Shown: piece by piece, positions 13,262 through 25,130 of the stretch
Numbering within the stretch: position 1 is the first letter of the stretch
Layout of the letters: every line of letters starts with the position of its first letter
Assembly (NCBI RefSeq): GCF_000226255.1
Contig: NZ_AGFG01000062.1
Coordinates: forward strand, 1-57,885
Source of the DNA: Desulfovibrio sp. A2
GTDB lineage: Bacteria > Desulfobacterota > Desulfovibrionia > Desulfovibrionales > Desulfovibrionaceae
Direction: 5' to 3'
DNA length: 57,885 nt
Program-made: the position numbers and the translations under genes
The notes under the pieces: generated by a model
What the model was told of the DNA's origin: nothing
What the model saw: the letters and a program-made list of their open reading frames with translations, nothing else
Databases searched by the model: none

Positions 13262-13823
13262 GTATCCTCCCAGGTCGCGGTGTGGCGAGAAGGGCCCGGC
13301 GCGCGTCCGCACGGCAAGCTGGCAGCAGGCGGGCGGCGGCGGGCGGAACCATGTCCGAATGCGGGGCTAGGCTGGATGTGCTTCCAGACTTTCCCACCGT
13401 CACCATAAAGACATACGGGGCACCAACCGTCAAGTCGGCGCGGCGCGGAAAGGCAGTCGGGTTGGTGGCTCTGGCGTTGGCGCACCGCCCGGCATGCCGC
13501 CGGGTCGACGGGTGCACGCCGCTTGGAGCGGTGCCGACAGTGCTGCGCGGTGAAAGCCCTGCCAAGACGTTGGCGGAATTTTCCGAAAACCCGTTGACAC
13601 GGTAATGGTAATTGTTACTGTGTAGTCGAGTGGTGCTTCCTCAGCCACACTCTCCTTCACATTGGCGACGGTTACCGGCGGGCCGGGAGTGGCAGCCCGG
13701 CCCGCTCTGGTGACCGGATGGGGAAAGGGGATGGCGCGGGCAGGAGCAGCCCCGAAATTTCAACGCGACGCACCGGGCGGGGGCAGTCCGCCCGCCACGC
13801 GCAACACTAGGCAGGAGTGAACG
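13262..13823. other. Divergent intergenic region with promoter-like and Fur-box-like sequence
   Basis: This 562-base gap separates two divergently transcribed small genes. Apart from the site at 13594-13621 I see no gene with normal codon use or ribosome site in it. Confidence 0.6.
13594..13621 (+). promoter_or_regulatory. Candidate promoter overlapped by a Fur-box-like palindrome
   Basis: TTGACA (13594-13599), a 16-base spacer and TACTGT (13616-13621) form a promoter-like pair pointing at the gene at 13824, about 200 bases away. The stretch 13601-13619 (GGTAATGGTAATTGTTACT) matches 13 of 19 positions of the classical Fur box, and every mismatch is a transition. A regulator bound there would block the promoter. 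Iron control is inference only. Confidence 0.4.
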
Positions 13824-14171
13824 ATGCACGACCTGAAGACGCTCGGCCACATGGATATCGACTGGAACCTCAGCCCCGAGCACGCGGTGACCATGTACCT
13901 TGAGTGGGGCAACAACAACTGGCACGCGGAATACCCCCCCGTGCGCTCCAAGGACGACTATTCCACCTACTTCGTGGTGGACACCTGGGGGCCGCGCCCG
14001 GTGGTGCGCTTGGTGCGCCGCAATTCCGAGGCGGCGGAAGACATTTACAGCGCGCCGCTGCCCGAGCGACTGGCCAACCGCTTTCTGGCCGAATTCGGCG
14101 ACCTGCGCGGCATCTACGAACCCACTGAAGAGATCAAGGAGTGGCTGCGGCACGAGATGGGACTGGCCTAG
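13824..14171 (+). CDS. Conserved-looking protein of unknown function, 115 aa
   Basis: I do not recognise this protein. It is acidic and rich in aromatic residues (MHDLKTLGHMDIDWNLSPEH, LEWGNNNWHAEYPPV, YFVVDTWG), with no signal peptide or membrane helix. The central part looks like alternating beta strands and the end like amphipathic helices (EEIKEWLRHEM). The ATG is preceded by AGGAG seven bases upstream. A hairpin at 14303-14327 may terminate it. Upstream lies a Fur-box-like sequence, which is the only clue to its regulation. Confidence 0.75.
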   Translation: MHDLKTLGHMDIDWNLSPEHAVTMYLEWGNNNWHAEYPPVRSKDDYSTYFVVDTWGPRPVVRLVRRNSEAAEDIYSAPLPERLANRFLAEFGDLRGIYEPTEEIKEWLRHEMGLA

Positions 14172-14302
14172 AAACCGGCCTGCCAGACACGCGGCGAGCA
14201 GAAGCGGGCGGTCTGACGAGGTTTCCCAACCGGCCATGAACTGACCTGACATCCGGCATTTCTTACCTCCATCCTCGGCAGCAACGGCAAGGATCCCCCC
14301 TT

Positions 14303-14336
14303 CGGCCCCGGCATCGTGTCGGGGCCGTTGGCGTTT
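14303..14336 (+). terminator. Possible terminator after the 115 aa gene
   Basis: An 8-bp stem CGGCCCCG/CGGGGCCG with a 9-base loop is followed by TTGGCGTTT. The T-run is imperfect, so the call is moderate. Confidence 0.5.
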
Positions 14337-14410
14337 CGGGCCGCGCCGTGCCCGCTCGCGCCCATCTTTCCCGCCCCGCAACCCCGCGCCCGACCACATC
14401 GGTGCACATC

Positions 14411-14439
14411 CTTGCACGAAAAATTGGCCTTCCCCTCTT
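14411..14439 (+). promoter_or_regulatory. Candidate heat-shock (RpoH-type) promoter of dnaK
   Basis: CTTGCA (14411-14416) and CCCCTCTT (14432-14439) are spaced by 15 bases, resembling CTTGAAA/CCCCATNT. No CIRCE inverted repeat was seen in the 389 bases before dnaK. The match is partial. Confidence 0.4.
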
Positions 14440-14560
14440 TACGACCGGCAACCCCGCCTTACTATTCACACCAGCCAACGCCGGAACGGCTCGCACCGGG
14501 TCGGCGGCCAGCGCAAGATCACTTCGCGATACGTTCGCGTACCCTTTGAGGAGGAAGACA

Positions 14561-16471
<1,911 letters not shown>

Positions 16472-16805
16472 CCCGTCCGCAAGCCCGTTCCGGCCGCATG
16501 GCGGCCGGACGGAGCACGAAGCAGCGATACGGGGCGCGCCACGCGCCCGTCCGCATCCCTTGGGGGCGGCCGGGCCGCAGGGCGCGCCCTGCTTGCATTC
16601 CGGGGCCACAATGTATAGCCTGACGCGATTCGCCGCCGGGCATGCCGGAGCATGCCCCACACGTTTCGCGGCGCGTGGCGCCACCCCTTGCCGGGCTCGC
16701 CCCGCGCGGCAACCCCATGCGGCCCACCCCACGCGGGAATTCCCATCCGGAAACCCCATCCGGAAACCCACGGCCCACCCCACGGTGCACGCCACGGTAC
16801 CCACG
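16472..16805. other. dnaK to lipoprotein gap with short direct repeats
   Basis: A GC hairpin (about 16492-16509) without a T-run follows dnaK. Near 16740-16775 the phrase CCCATCCGGAAACC occurs twice in tandem, followed by CCCAC-rich sequence. No gene is supported. Confidence 0.5.
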
Positions 16806-18824
16806 ATGCAGCACGTTCTTTCGCGCGCCACGGTCCTCTTCCTGTTCGCGCTCATGGTATTTTCCGCCGCCGGTTGCGGCGGCAAGCGGTCCATCATCAT
16901 CCCGCGAGAGCCGGTCACCCCGCAGGCGCAGCAGCCGGTGCGGCGTTCCGCGTTGGACGAGGGCAACGAGGCCCTCAAGCGCGGCGACGCGGCCACGGCG
17001 GAACGCATCTTCGGCATGATGACCGCACGCACCGACATCACGCCCGAGGAACGCCTGGGCGCGTGGCGCGGCTACAGCCTTGCCGCCGAGGCCAACGGCC
17101 ACCCCAACCTGGCCCTGGACGGGCTGGAGGGCTGGCGCAGGCAGGACCCGGCCGCCGACGCCGGGCAGGAATGGCAGGACGCTTGGTACCGCGCCGTTGC
17201 GCGCATTTCCAAGACCGAAAGCCGCCAACGCGCCAACGCCGTGTTCGCCGACCAGGCGCGGCCGTGGGGCCTGCGCGCGCAGGCCGGGCTCATCGTGGCC
17301 ACCCGGCAATGGGAGGCGGGCGACATTCCCGCCTCGCTCCAGACCCTGTCCAGCCTGTGGAACCAGGCGGGCACGCAGGCCGGGGACGGCACGGGAAGCC
17401 AGTCCTTTCGCGCCGCGCTGGAAAATCGCCTGCTCGACGAACTCAAGCGCGCCGAACCCGCCACCGTGGACCGTCTTGCCGCCACGGTCTCGCCGGAGAA
17501 CGAGGGCCGCTACCCCTACAACATCATCGAGTTGGAGTCGGCCCGGCGCATGGCCGCCGCCAACGCCGGTTCGCTGCGCGCGCTGGAAACCCTTACCCGG
17601 TTGCAGCGCAGCGGCAACTTCAACGACCCCAACCTGCTCGGCGGGGTGCTTTCGCCGTTGGAGCAGGGCGGCATGCGCGCCTCGCGCACCGTGGCCCTGG
17701 CCCTGCCCATGACCGGGGCCTTCGGCAACATCGGCTGGAAAATTTCGCGCGGCGCGGGCGCGGCCCAGTGGGAGCTTTCGCGCACCGGCGTCGAGGTCGA
17801 GGTGGTGGTGTTGAACACCGAATCGCCCGACTGGCTGGACAAGTTGGCCGCCCTGCCGCCCCAGTGCGTGGTGGTGGGCGGGCCGCTGCGCGTCAACAGC
17901 TTCAACGCGGCCAGGGAGCGCGGCCTGACTGGACAGCGCGCCTTCTTCACCTTCCTGCCGCAGCTTGACGGCAGCGACGAGGGCCGCGTGGCGTGGCGCT
18001 TCTTCACCAGCCCCGACGACCAGGTGAACGCGCTGCTGGCCTTCACCCAGGACTCCCTGGGCGCGACCAGCTACGGCGTGCTGCACCCGGACGACGCCTT
18101 CGGCGGCAAGATGGCCTCGCTGTTCGCGGAGCGCGCCCGCGCGCGCGGCGGCAGCGTGGCCTCCACCATGTCCTATCCGGCCAGCAGGCACCAGGAATGG
18201 AACCGCATCGCGGGCAGCTTCGTGAAGGTGCGCACCGTCAACAGCTATCCCGTGCCGGGGGCAACCTTCGAGGCCACCTTCCTGCCCGACAGCTGGAAGA
18301 ACACGGAGATGCTGGTCCCCAACCTGTTCTTCCACGGCGAGGACCGTCAGGTGCTGCTGGGCACCGCTCTGTGGGAGCAGGGCCTGGCCGGGCAGAAGAG
18401 CGTGGACGTGCGTAATTTCGGGCTGGCCGTGTTCCCCGGCGCGTGGAATGGAGCGCAGTCCACGCCCGCTGGGGACGCCCTGGCGCGCACCCTGCGCGAG
18501 GCGGGCAACCCCGACGCCCCCGACTTCTGGGTGGGCCTGGGCTACGACTTCGTGCGCTTCGCCACCACCCTGGGCCTGCCGGAAAAGGGCTGGACCCCGG
18601 CCGAGGTCAACCGCCGCCTGGCCGACGCCCAGCGCATGCAGTGGGCCATGGGCGCGCTGCACTGGAGCGCCGACGGCCGCGCCGCGCAGGACCTGTTCCT
18701 GTTCACCCCCACGTCCGACGGCTTCAAGCCCGTGGAGCCCACGGTATTTCGCCAGAAGCTGGAACGCACCCGCGAACGCCACGAGGCGCGCGCCAAGGCC
18801 GCCGCCACCGCGACCCCGCAATAA
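16806..18824 (+). CDS. LpoA-like lipoprotein with periplasmic binding-protein fold
   Basis: The preferred start is ATG 16806, giving an N-terminal signal with lipobox Ala-Ala-Gly-Cys24; the frame is open upstream but only with an Arg/Pro-rich, non-leader sequence. The 672 aa product has a helical, TPR-like N-terminal half (about 40-290) and a type-I periplasmic binding-protein-like half (from about 297: ALPMTGAFGNIGWKISRGA), the arrangement of the LppC/LpoA family. In gammaproteobacteria LpoA activates PBP1a from the outer membrane. Here that role is inferred from architecture; an amino-acid-binding-protein relative is the alternative. It is closely followed by gatC (24 bases). Confidence 0.8.
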   Translation: MQHVLSRATVLFLFALMVFSAAGCGGKRSIIIPREPVTPQAQQPVRRSALDEGNEALKRGDAATAERIFGMMTARTDITPEERLGAWRGYSLAAEANGHPNLALDGLEGWRRQDPAADAGQEWQDAWYRAVARISKTESRQRANAVFADQARPWGLRAQAGLIVATRQWEAGDIPASLQTLSSLWNQAGTQAGDGTGSQSFRAALENRLLDELKRAEPATVDRLAATVSPENEGRYPYNIIELESARRMAAANAGSLRALETLTRLQRSGNFNDPNLLGGVLSPLEQGGMRASRTVALALPMTGAFGNIGWKISRGAGAAQWELSRTGVEVEVVVLNTESPDWLDKLAALPPQCVVVGGPLRVNSFNAARERGLTGQRAFFTFLPQLDGSDEGRVAWRFFTSPDDQVNALLAFTQDSLGATSYGVLHPDDAFGGKMASLFAERARARGGSVASTMSYPASRHQEWNRIAGSFVKVRTVNSYPVPGATFEATFLPDSWKNTEMLVPNLFFHGEDRQVLLGTALWEQGLAGQKSVDVRNFGLAVFPGAWNGAQSTPAGDALARTLREAGNPDAPDFWVGLGYDFVRFATTLGLPEKGWTPAEVNRRLADAQRMQWAMGALHWSADGRAAQDLFLFTPTSDGFKPVEPTVFRQKLERTRERHEARAKAAATATPQ

Positions 18825-18848
18825 TCCGCACCGCATACAGGATCGAAC

Positions 18849-19136
18849 ATGACCACCATCAGCACCGAACAGGTGGCCGCCATCGCGCGGCTGGCCCGGC
18901 TGGCCCCGGACGAGGCGCAGCTTGAAACCTTCGCCCGGCAGTTCGGCGACATCCTGGGCTACATGGAGATGCTGAACGGCCTCGACACCACCGGCGTCGA
19001 GCCGCTGTACAGCCCCGTGCAGCATGCCACGGCCCTGCGGCCCGACGAGGCCGCCCCGCGCTGCACGCGCGAGGACGTGCTGCGGAATGCGCCGGAGGCC
19101 GACCAGGAATTCTTCATTGTCCCTCGGATAGTCTAG
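18849..19136 (+). CDS. gatC: Asp/Glu-tRNA amidotransferase subunit C
   Basis: GatC is the small subunit that stabilises GatA in the GatCAB complex converting Glu-tRNA(Gln) and/or Asp-tRNA(Asn) to the correct amide. The 95 aa protein has the family features [15 protein letters not shown], the [29 protein letters not shown] helix and turn, and C-terminal FFIVPRIV. The ribosome site is weak. It is separated from gatA by a 481-base repeat-bearing spacer, unusual for genes that normally sit together. Confidence 0.95.
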   Translation: MTTISTEQVAAIARLARLAPDEAQLETFARQFGDILGYMEMLNGLDTTGVEPLYSPVQHATALRPDEAAPRCTREDVLRNAPEADQEFFIVPRIV

Positions 19137-19284
19137 GGCAGCGCGACGGCCTTCCGGCCCATGGCTGCGTCAGGCTTCGTGTTCCGAGGCTCGAAATACG
19201 ACAAGAGTATTCCTTCACCTCGGAACACTCGCCTTCCTTGCCCTGAACCGGAAATCCGCCGCGCTGGTTGTGCCGACGCGACGG

Positions 19285-19430
19285 AGGAAAGGCAGGAAGA
19301 AGGAGTGGCCGACTGACGCGAGTTACGCGGCAGGGAAAAGGCCGGAAGAGAGTCTGCTCCCCTGATGCGCTGAGGTGCGACGGGGAAAAGGCAGAAAGAG
19401 AGGGTATCCGCCTGACGCGCGAAAGTGCGT
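19285..19430 (+). repeat. About 50-bp imperfect tandem repeat between gatC and gatA
   Basis: The phrase CTGACGCG/CTGATGCG recurs at 19313, 19362 and 19412, and GGGAAAAGGC recurs at 19333 and 19383 with a related GGAAAGGCAGGAAG near 19287. The period is 48-50 bases over about three copies. It is not a multiple-of-three coding repeat with normal codon use, so it is treated as non-coding. Confidence 0.75.
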
Positions 19431-19480
19431 GGCGCGTTTCCCGATGCCTGTCTGGCCCGGTGGCAGACAATGCAGGGGGT

Positions 19481-19524
19481 CCGGGGGAACATGTTCCCCC
19501 GGCGGGGTTCGGGGCGGAGCCCCG
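19481..19524. repeat. Palindromic REP-like element
   Basis: A perfect 22-base palindrome (19481-19502: CCGGGGGAACA and its reverse complement) is followed immediately by a second hairpin, GGGGC/GCCCC at 19511-19523. GC-rich paired hairpins of this kind occur in many copies in Desulfovibrio genomes as I recall them. Only one copy is in this window, so repetitiveness cannot be shown here. Confidence 0.65.
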
Positions 19525-19617
19525 ATTCCTTAACCCCTCTCTCTCGCAGATATTTTTCTGAAAGTTCACAGACAAGGCCCCGCGCAAGCGGCGGCATGCA
19601 CAGCCAAGGATAGTGAG

Positions 19618-21105
<1,488 letters not shown>

Positions 21106-21149
21106 CGCATCGGGATGATCCATATCCGCACAATGGCAGCGCACCCGGC

Positions 21150-22205
21150 ATGAAGATCGCCGTCGCTCTCAGCGGAGGCACCGACAGCCTCTTTTCGCTT
21201 CTGCTCCTGCGGGAGCAGGGGCAGGACGTGTTCGGCCTGCACGCCCGCTTCCTGCCCCCCCGTCCGCACCAGCACCCTGGGCGGCCCGACCCGGTAGAGG
21301 CCATCGGCGCCCTGTGCGCGCGCCTTGGGGTGGACTTTCACGCCGTGGACCTGTCCGACGCCTTCGAGGACGCCGTGGTGGCTCCGTTCATCGAGGACTA
21401 CGTGGTGGGGCGCACGCCCAACCCCTGCGCCCGTTGCAACGCCACCATGAAGTTCGGCCTGCTGCTGGATGCCGCGCGCGAGCTTGGCGCGGCGCGCCTG
21501 GCCACCGGCCACTACGTGCGCCAGCTGCGCCACCCGGAATGGGGCATGACCCTGCAACGCGGGGCCGACCCGGCCAAGGACCAGAGCTACTTTCTGTCGC
21601 TGGTGGAGCGCGCGCGGCTGGAGCAGGCCGTGTTCCCTCTGGGCAACTGGCGCAAGGAACAGGTGAAGGCGGAACTGGCGAAGCGGAACATCGTGCCGCC
21701 GCTGCCCTCTGAAAGCCAGGAAATCTGTTTCGTGCCCGATGACGACTACCGGGCCTTCCTGCGCGAGCGGCAGGTGCGCCTGCCCGGCCCCGGCCCCATC
21801 GTGACCATGCGAGGTCGCAAGATCGGCAGCCACAAGGGGTTGTGGCAATACACCGAGGGGCAGCGGCGCGGCCTTGGCATCGCCTGGGACGAACCGCTGT
21901 ACGTGGTCTCCAAGGACATGGAAAACAACGTGCTGCTGGTGGGGGGGCGCGAGCACCTGGCAGCGCGCGGCTGTCTGACCGAGGACGTGAACCTGCTGGT
22001 GGAGCCCGCCGACTGGCCTGCGGAAATCCTGGTGCGCACCCGGTACCGTCAGGCTCCGCAGCCCGCGCGGGTCACCGTGGGCGACACCGGCATGGCCGTG
22101 CGCTTTCGCGAGCCGCAAACCCCGCCCGCGCGCGGGCAGGTGGCGGCGGTGTACGACGCCGAAGGGCACGTGCTGGCCGGGGGCGTCATTCTGGGGCCGG
22201 TGTAG
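21150..22205 (+). CDS. mnmA: MnmA, tRNA-specific 2-thiouridylase
   Basis: MnmA makes 2-thiouridine at the wobble position 34 of Lys, Glu and Gln tRNAs using activated sulfur. The 351 aa protein has the PP-loop SGGTDS (8-13; most MnmA have SGGVDS), the catalytic nucleophile Cys93 in NPCARC, the second cysteine Cys193 in ESQEICFV, and the C-terminal beta-barrel. It lacks part of the usual inserts, so it is slightly shorter than E. coli MnmA. Start ATG 21150 was chosen because the PP-loop begins immediately after it. A strong terminator follows. Confidence 0.93.
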   Translation: MKIAVALSGGTDSLFSLLLLREQGQDVFGLHARFLPPRPHQHPGRPDPVEAIGALCARLGVDFHAVDLSDAFEDAVVAPFIEDYVVGRTPNPCARCNATMKFGLLLDAARELGAARLATGHYVRQLRHPEWGMTLQRGADPAKDQSYFLSLVERARLEQAVFPLGNWRKEQVKAELAKRNIVPPLPSESQEICFVPDDDYRAFLRERQVRLPGPGPIVTMRGRKIGSHKGLWQYTEGQRRGLGIAWDEPLYVVSKDMENNVLLVGGREHLAARGCLTEDVNLLVEPADWPAEILVRTRYRQAPQPARVTVGDTGMAVRFREPQTPPARGQVAAVYDAEGHVLAGGVILGPV

Positions 22206-22330
22206 GCAGCAACCGTGTGTCCCCGCGCGGGCCGAATCCCCACGCGGGCCCGTTGCGGGTTCCACCGGCACGGGGCCCGTGCAGCCATGTGATTCGCGTA
22301 GTATCTAACTGACGCCGCCTTGCGTCGCGC

Positions 22331-22363
22331 ACGCCGCCTTCCGTACGGAATGCGGCGTTTTTT
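22331..22363 (+). terminator. Terminator after mnmA
   Basis: The stem ACGCCGC/GCGGCGT encloses a further palindrome TTCCGTACGGAA and is followed by TTTTT. It ends the gatA-mnmA unit, in front of the convergent minus-strand gene. Confidence 0.85.
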
Positions 22364-22504
22364 GTTGGAGGGCACGGTAGTTGCGTTGCGCCCGGAAGTG
22401 CGAAGATGCATTTCGGGCATTGCAACGCACCGCGCCGCCCGGCCGGATGGACGGGGCGGCGCGAAGCGGCACGGCGCGCGGGGTTCGCGGACGGCGGATC
22501 GGAA

Positions 22505-22942
22505 TCAGCAGAGCTTGGGAAGGGGCGCCGCCACGGCGGGGCCATCCGGATGATTGGCGGTGGCGGCCAGCACGCGCGGCGCGGATACGGCGCTGAGGGC
22601 TCCACGCAGCACGTCGGTGTCCAGCGGCTTGGGCAGCACGGCGTCCGCGCCCATGAGGTGGGCGGTGCGGATGGCGGATTCCATGTCCATGACCGGGGTG
22701 CCCCCGGACATGGCGATGACCTTCACGCCGGGAAATTCGCGGCGCAACTGGGCGATGGTGGCCAGGCCGTCCTGCTCCGGCATGATGATGTCGGTGATCA
22801 CAACGTCGGCGGGGGCCACGCGCTGGCAGCTCATGCACGAGCGGCCGTTATCCGCCGTGGCCACCTCGTGGCCCCAACTGCACAGCAGGGCTTCGAGGAA
22901 GCACAGCGTCACGGCGTCGTCGTCCACCACCAGAATCCGCAC
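22505..22942 (-). CDS. Single-domain response regulator (receiver only)
   Basis: This 145 aa protein is a CheY-like receiver: acidic pocket DDD (residues 7-9), phosphoacceptor Asp51 in ITDIIMPEQDG, Lys105 in LPKP. The region normally holding the switch Ser/Thr reads AMSGGT (78-82). It has no output domain, only a short Ala/Pro tail. The frame extends upstream, but the GTG at 22942 starts the fold exactly and follows GGAGGT by four bases, which is close but workable. Target unknown; nearest two-component partners are the kinase and NtrC-type regulator at 23581-26687. Confidence 0.85.
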   Translation of the reverse strand: MRILVVDDDAVTLCFLEALLCSWGHEVATADNGRSCMSCQRVAPADVVITDIIMPEQDGLATIAQLRREFPGVKVIAMSGGTPVMDMESAIRTAHLMGADAVLPKPLDTDVLRGALSAVSAPRVLAATANHPDGPAVAAPLPKLC

Positions 22943-23107
22943 TTCGACCTCCGTTATACATGCGGCAAGGCCCGCCGGGTTTCGCCGCGCCACGGCGCGG
23001 CATGTCATGCCAGTATCCGGGCAGGACGGCTGCCGCAGTGCGGCCGCGTCGTTCCACCTGGGGGGCCCGGCGGTGAGCTGGCCGGGCCAATGCGCGTGCC
23101 GGGCGGG

Positions 23108-23404
23108 TTAGCGCTCGGCCGACATGCGCAGGGGCAGCAGGGGCCGATGGATTTCGGCGCCGCCCGCATCGGGCTCCAGCCGGTAGCCGAGCTGCCGGGC
23201 CATGTATTCCAGCGGCTTGATGTTGCCGGTGTGCTTCATGATTTCAAGCAGCGTCTCGACCCCCAGCTTGGCCCCGGTATCGTACGGATTGATCTCGCGG
23301 AGCAGGGTGGAGTAGGGCTTGCCGATTTCCTTGGCCAGCGCCTTGGCGGGGGTGGGGCTGTCCAGCACGATACCATGGACGATCTTGGTCAATTCGGAAA
23401 GCAT
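23108..23404 (-). CDS. CII-like phage regulatory protein (Phage_CP76 type)
   Basis: The 98 aa protein contains a helix-turn-helix region (AKALAKEIGKPYSTLLREIN) followed by the DTGAKLGVETLLEIMKHTGN motif, the pattern of the CP76/CII-like regulators of temperate phages. The ATG at 23404 follows AGGAGA; an upstream ATG at 23443 lacks a ribosome site. No other phage gene lies next to it, so it is a stray or domesticated regulator. The AT-rich 175 bases upstream (to 23580) hold its likely promoter and a direct repeat ATTAGTCT at about 23483 and 23555. Confidence 0.75.
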   Translation of the reverse strand: MLSELTKIVHGIVLDSPTPAKALAKEIGKPYSTLLREINPYDTGAKLGVETLLEIMKHTGNIKPLEYMARQLGYRLEPDAGGAEIHRPLLPLRMSAER

Positions 23405-23580
23405 GAGCGGTCTCCTGGTTGTGGGCGGGAACGTCACGCTCATCCTTTATCAAAAGTCATACCATGCGTTATTTTCGTGATTAGTCTGTAATGACGGCAT
23501 GTTGCATGTTTGGAGCGGATGGCTGCCCGATCTCGGCATGTAAGGCAATGCAATCATTAGTCTTGGAAAAGATTACAATG

Positions 23581-25116
23581 TCACTCTTCATTGGCTGTTT
23601 CGCCGCCAATCCAGTGCCGCGCAACGCCATGTTTGCGCAGCAGGGCGTACAGCCGCTGGCGTGACAGCCCGGCCATGCGGGCGGCGCGCGAGATGTTGCC
23701 GCCGCTGGCCAGCAACAGGTGGTGCAGGTAGCCCTTTTCCACATTGCCCAGGGCCTCGGCGCGGTATTCCTTCCAGGCGGCAGGGGGATCGCCCGGCATG
23801 GCTCCCGCCCCGCAGGCAACGCGCGGGGGGCAGGCTTGGGCGTGCGGGCCGGTGGCGGCCAAGGCCGGACACTGCCCCGTTGCCGGGGCCGTGCGTGCCT
23901 GGGGTGTCCCCGTATCGAACTCCCTGACATGCCCGTCCGGGGTCAGGCGGTGCCGGGCCCGGCGGGCGCGCATCGGCACCGGCAGGTGTTCCGGCTGCAC
24001 CACGGGTTCCTCCCGGGCCAGCAGCAGCGCCCCCTCCACCACGTTGACCAGTTCGCGCACGTTGCCGGGCCAGTCGTGGGCCGCCAGCGCCTCGAATACT
24101 TCCGGGTCGAAGCCCTTGGCGGCGATGCCGTCGCGGCGGCAGATGCGCGCGGCGTGGGTGGTAGCCAGTTCGCGGATGTCCTCCTTGCGTTCACGCAGGG
24201 GGGGCAGGCGCAGTTCCACGGCTTGCAAGCGGAACAGCAGATCCTTGCGGAACGCGCCGCGTTCGGCCATGTCCGGCAGGTTGCGGTTGGTGGCGGCCAC
24301 CAGGCGGAAGTCGCTTTCCACCTCCTCCTTGCTGCCGATGGGGCGAAACCGCCGTTCCTGCAGCACGCGCAGGAAGGCCTTTTGCTGGGCCAGGGGAAGT
24401 TCGCCCACCTCGTCCAGGAACAGGGTGCCGCCGTCCGCCTGGCGGATGAGCCCGGCGCGCGATTCCATGGCCCCGGTGAACGCCCCGCGCTGGTAGCCGA
24501 ACAGTTCGCTGTGCAGCAGCGAGCGCGACAGGGCCGCGCAGTCCAGGGTGATGAACGGCCCGGAGGCGCGGCGGCTGTTGCGGTGCAGGGCCCGCGCGAA
24601 CAGCTCCTTGCCGGTGCCCGTTTCGCCGGTGATGAGCACGGCGGCGTCGCCCATGGCCGCCTCGGCCAGACGTTCCAGGCAGGCGGCCAGGCGCGGGCTT
24701 GCCCCCACGATGCCCCCCGTGTCCAGCGGGCGGCGCTGCATGCGGGTTTGTCGGTCGCGGTGGCGCAGGGCGCGGTCGAGGGAGAAGCGCATCTGCTCCA
24801 GCGAGGCGGGCTTCTCCACGTAGTCCCACGCCCCGTCGGTGATGGCCAGTTCCGCGCCGTCCGGGTCGCCCGCGGCGGTGACGATGATGATCTCCGGCGG
24901 GCTGGCCATGCGCCGCAGCCGGGGCAGCATGTCCAGGCCGTTGCCGTCGGGCAGGCGCACATCCAGAAACACGGCGTCGAAGGTGTCGCGTTCCAGCAGG
25001 CGCGCGCCTTCGGCCAGCGAGTGCGCGGCGGACGAAGCGTGCCCCTCCATCTCCATGGCGGAGCGCAGCATTTCGCAGAACAGCTCGTCGTCGTCGAGGA
25101 TGAGCACGTTGGCCAT
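23581..25116 (-). CDS. Sigma-54-dependent response regulator (NtrC family)
   Basis: The 511 aa protein has a receiver (1-120, phosphoacceptor Asp52 in FLDVRLPDGNG), an AAA+ domain with Walker A GETGTGKE (164-171) and an intact sigma-54 contact loop GAFTGA (211-216), and a C-terminal Fis-type helix-turn-helix (GNISRAARMAGLSRQRLYALL, near 480-500). A Pro/Ala-rich linker of about 60 residues precedes the HTH. It therefore activates sigma-54 promoters when phosphorylated. The start ATG 25116 lies 14 bases after the histidine kinase stop with a CGGAG site, so kinase and regulator form an operon and probably a cognate pair. The signal is unknown. Confidence 0.93.
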   Translation of the reverse strand: MANVLILDDDELFCEMLRSAMEMEGHASSAAHSLAEGARLLERDTFDAVFLDVRLPDGNGLDMLPRLRRMASPPEIIIVTAAGDPDGAELAITDGAWDYVEKPASLEQMRFSLDRALRHRDRQTRMQRRPLDTGGIVGASPRLAACLERLAEAAMGDAAVLITGETGTGKELFARALHRNSRRASGPFITLDCAALSRSLLHSELFGYQRGAFTGAMESRAGLIRQADGGTLFLDEVGELPLAQQKAFLRVLQERRFRPIGSKEEVESDFRLVAATNRNLPDMAERGAFRKDLLFRLQAVELRLPPLRERKEDIRELATTHAARICRRDGIAAKGFDPEVFEALAAHDWPGNVRELVNVVEGALLLAREEPVVQPEHLPVPMRARRARHRLTPDGHVREFDTGTPQARTAPATGQCPALAATGPHAQACPPRVACGAGAMPGDPPAAWKEYRAEALGNVEKGYLHHLLLASGGNISRAARMAGLSRQRLYALLRKHGVARHWIGGETANEE

Positions 25117-25130
25117 GTGGGGCTCCGGGA

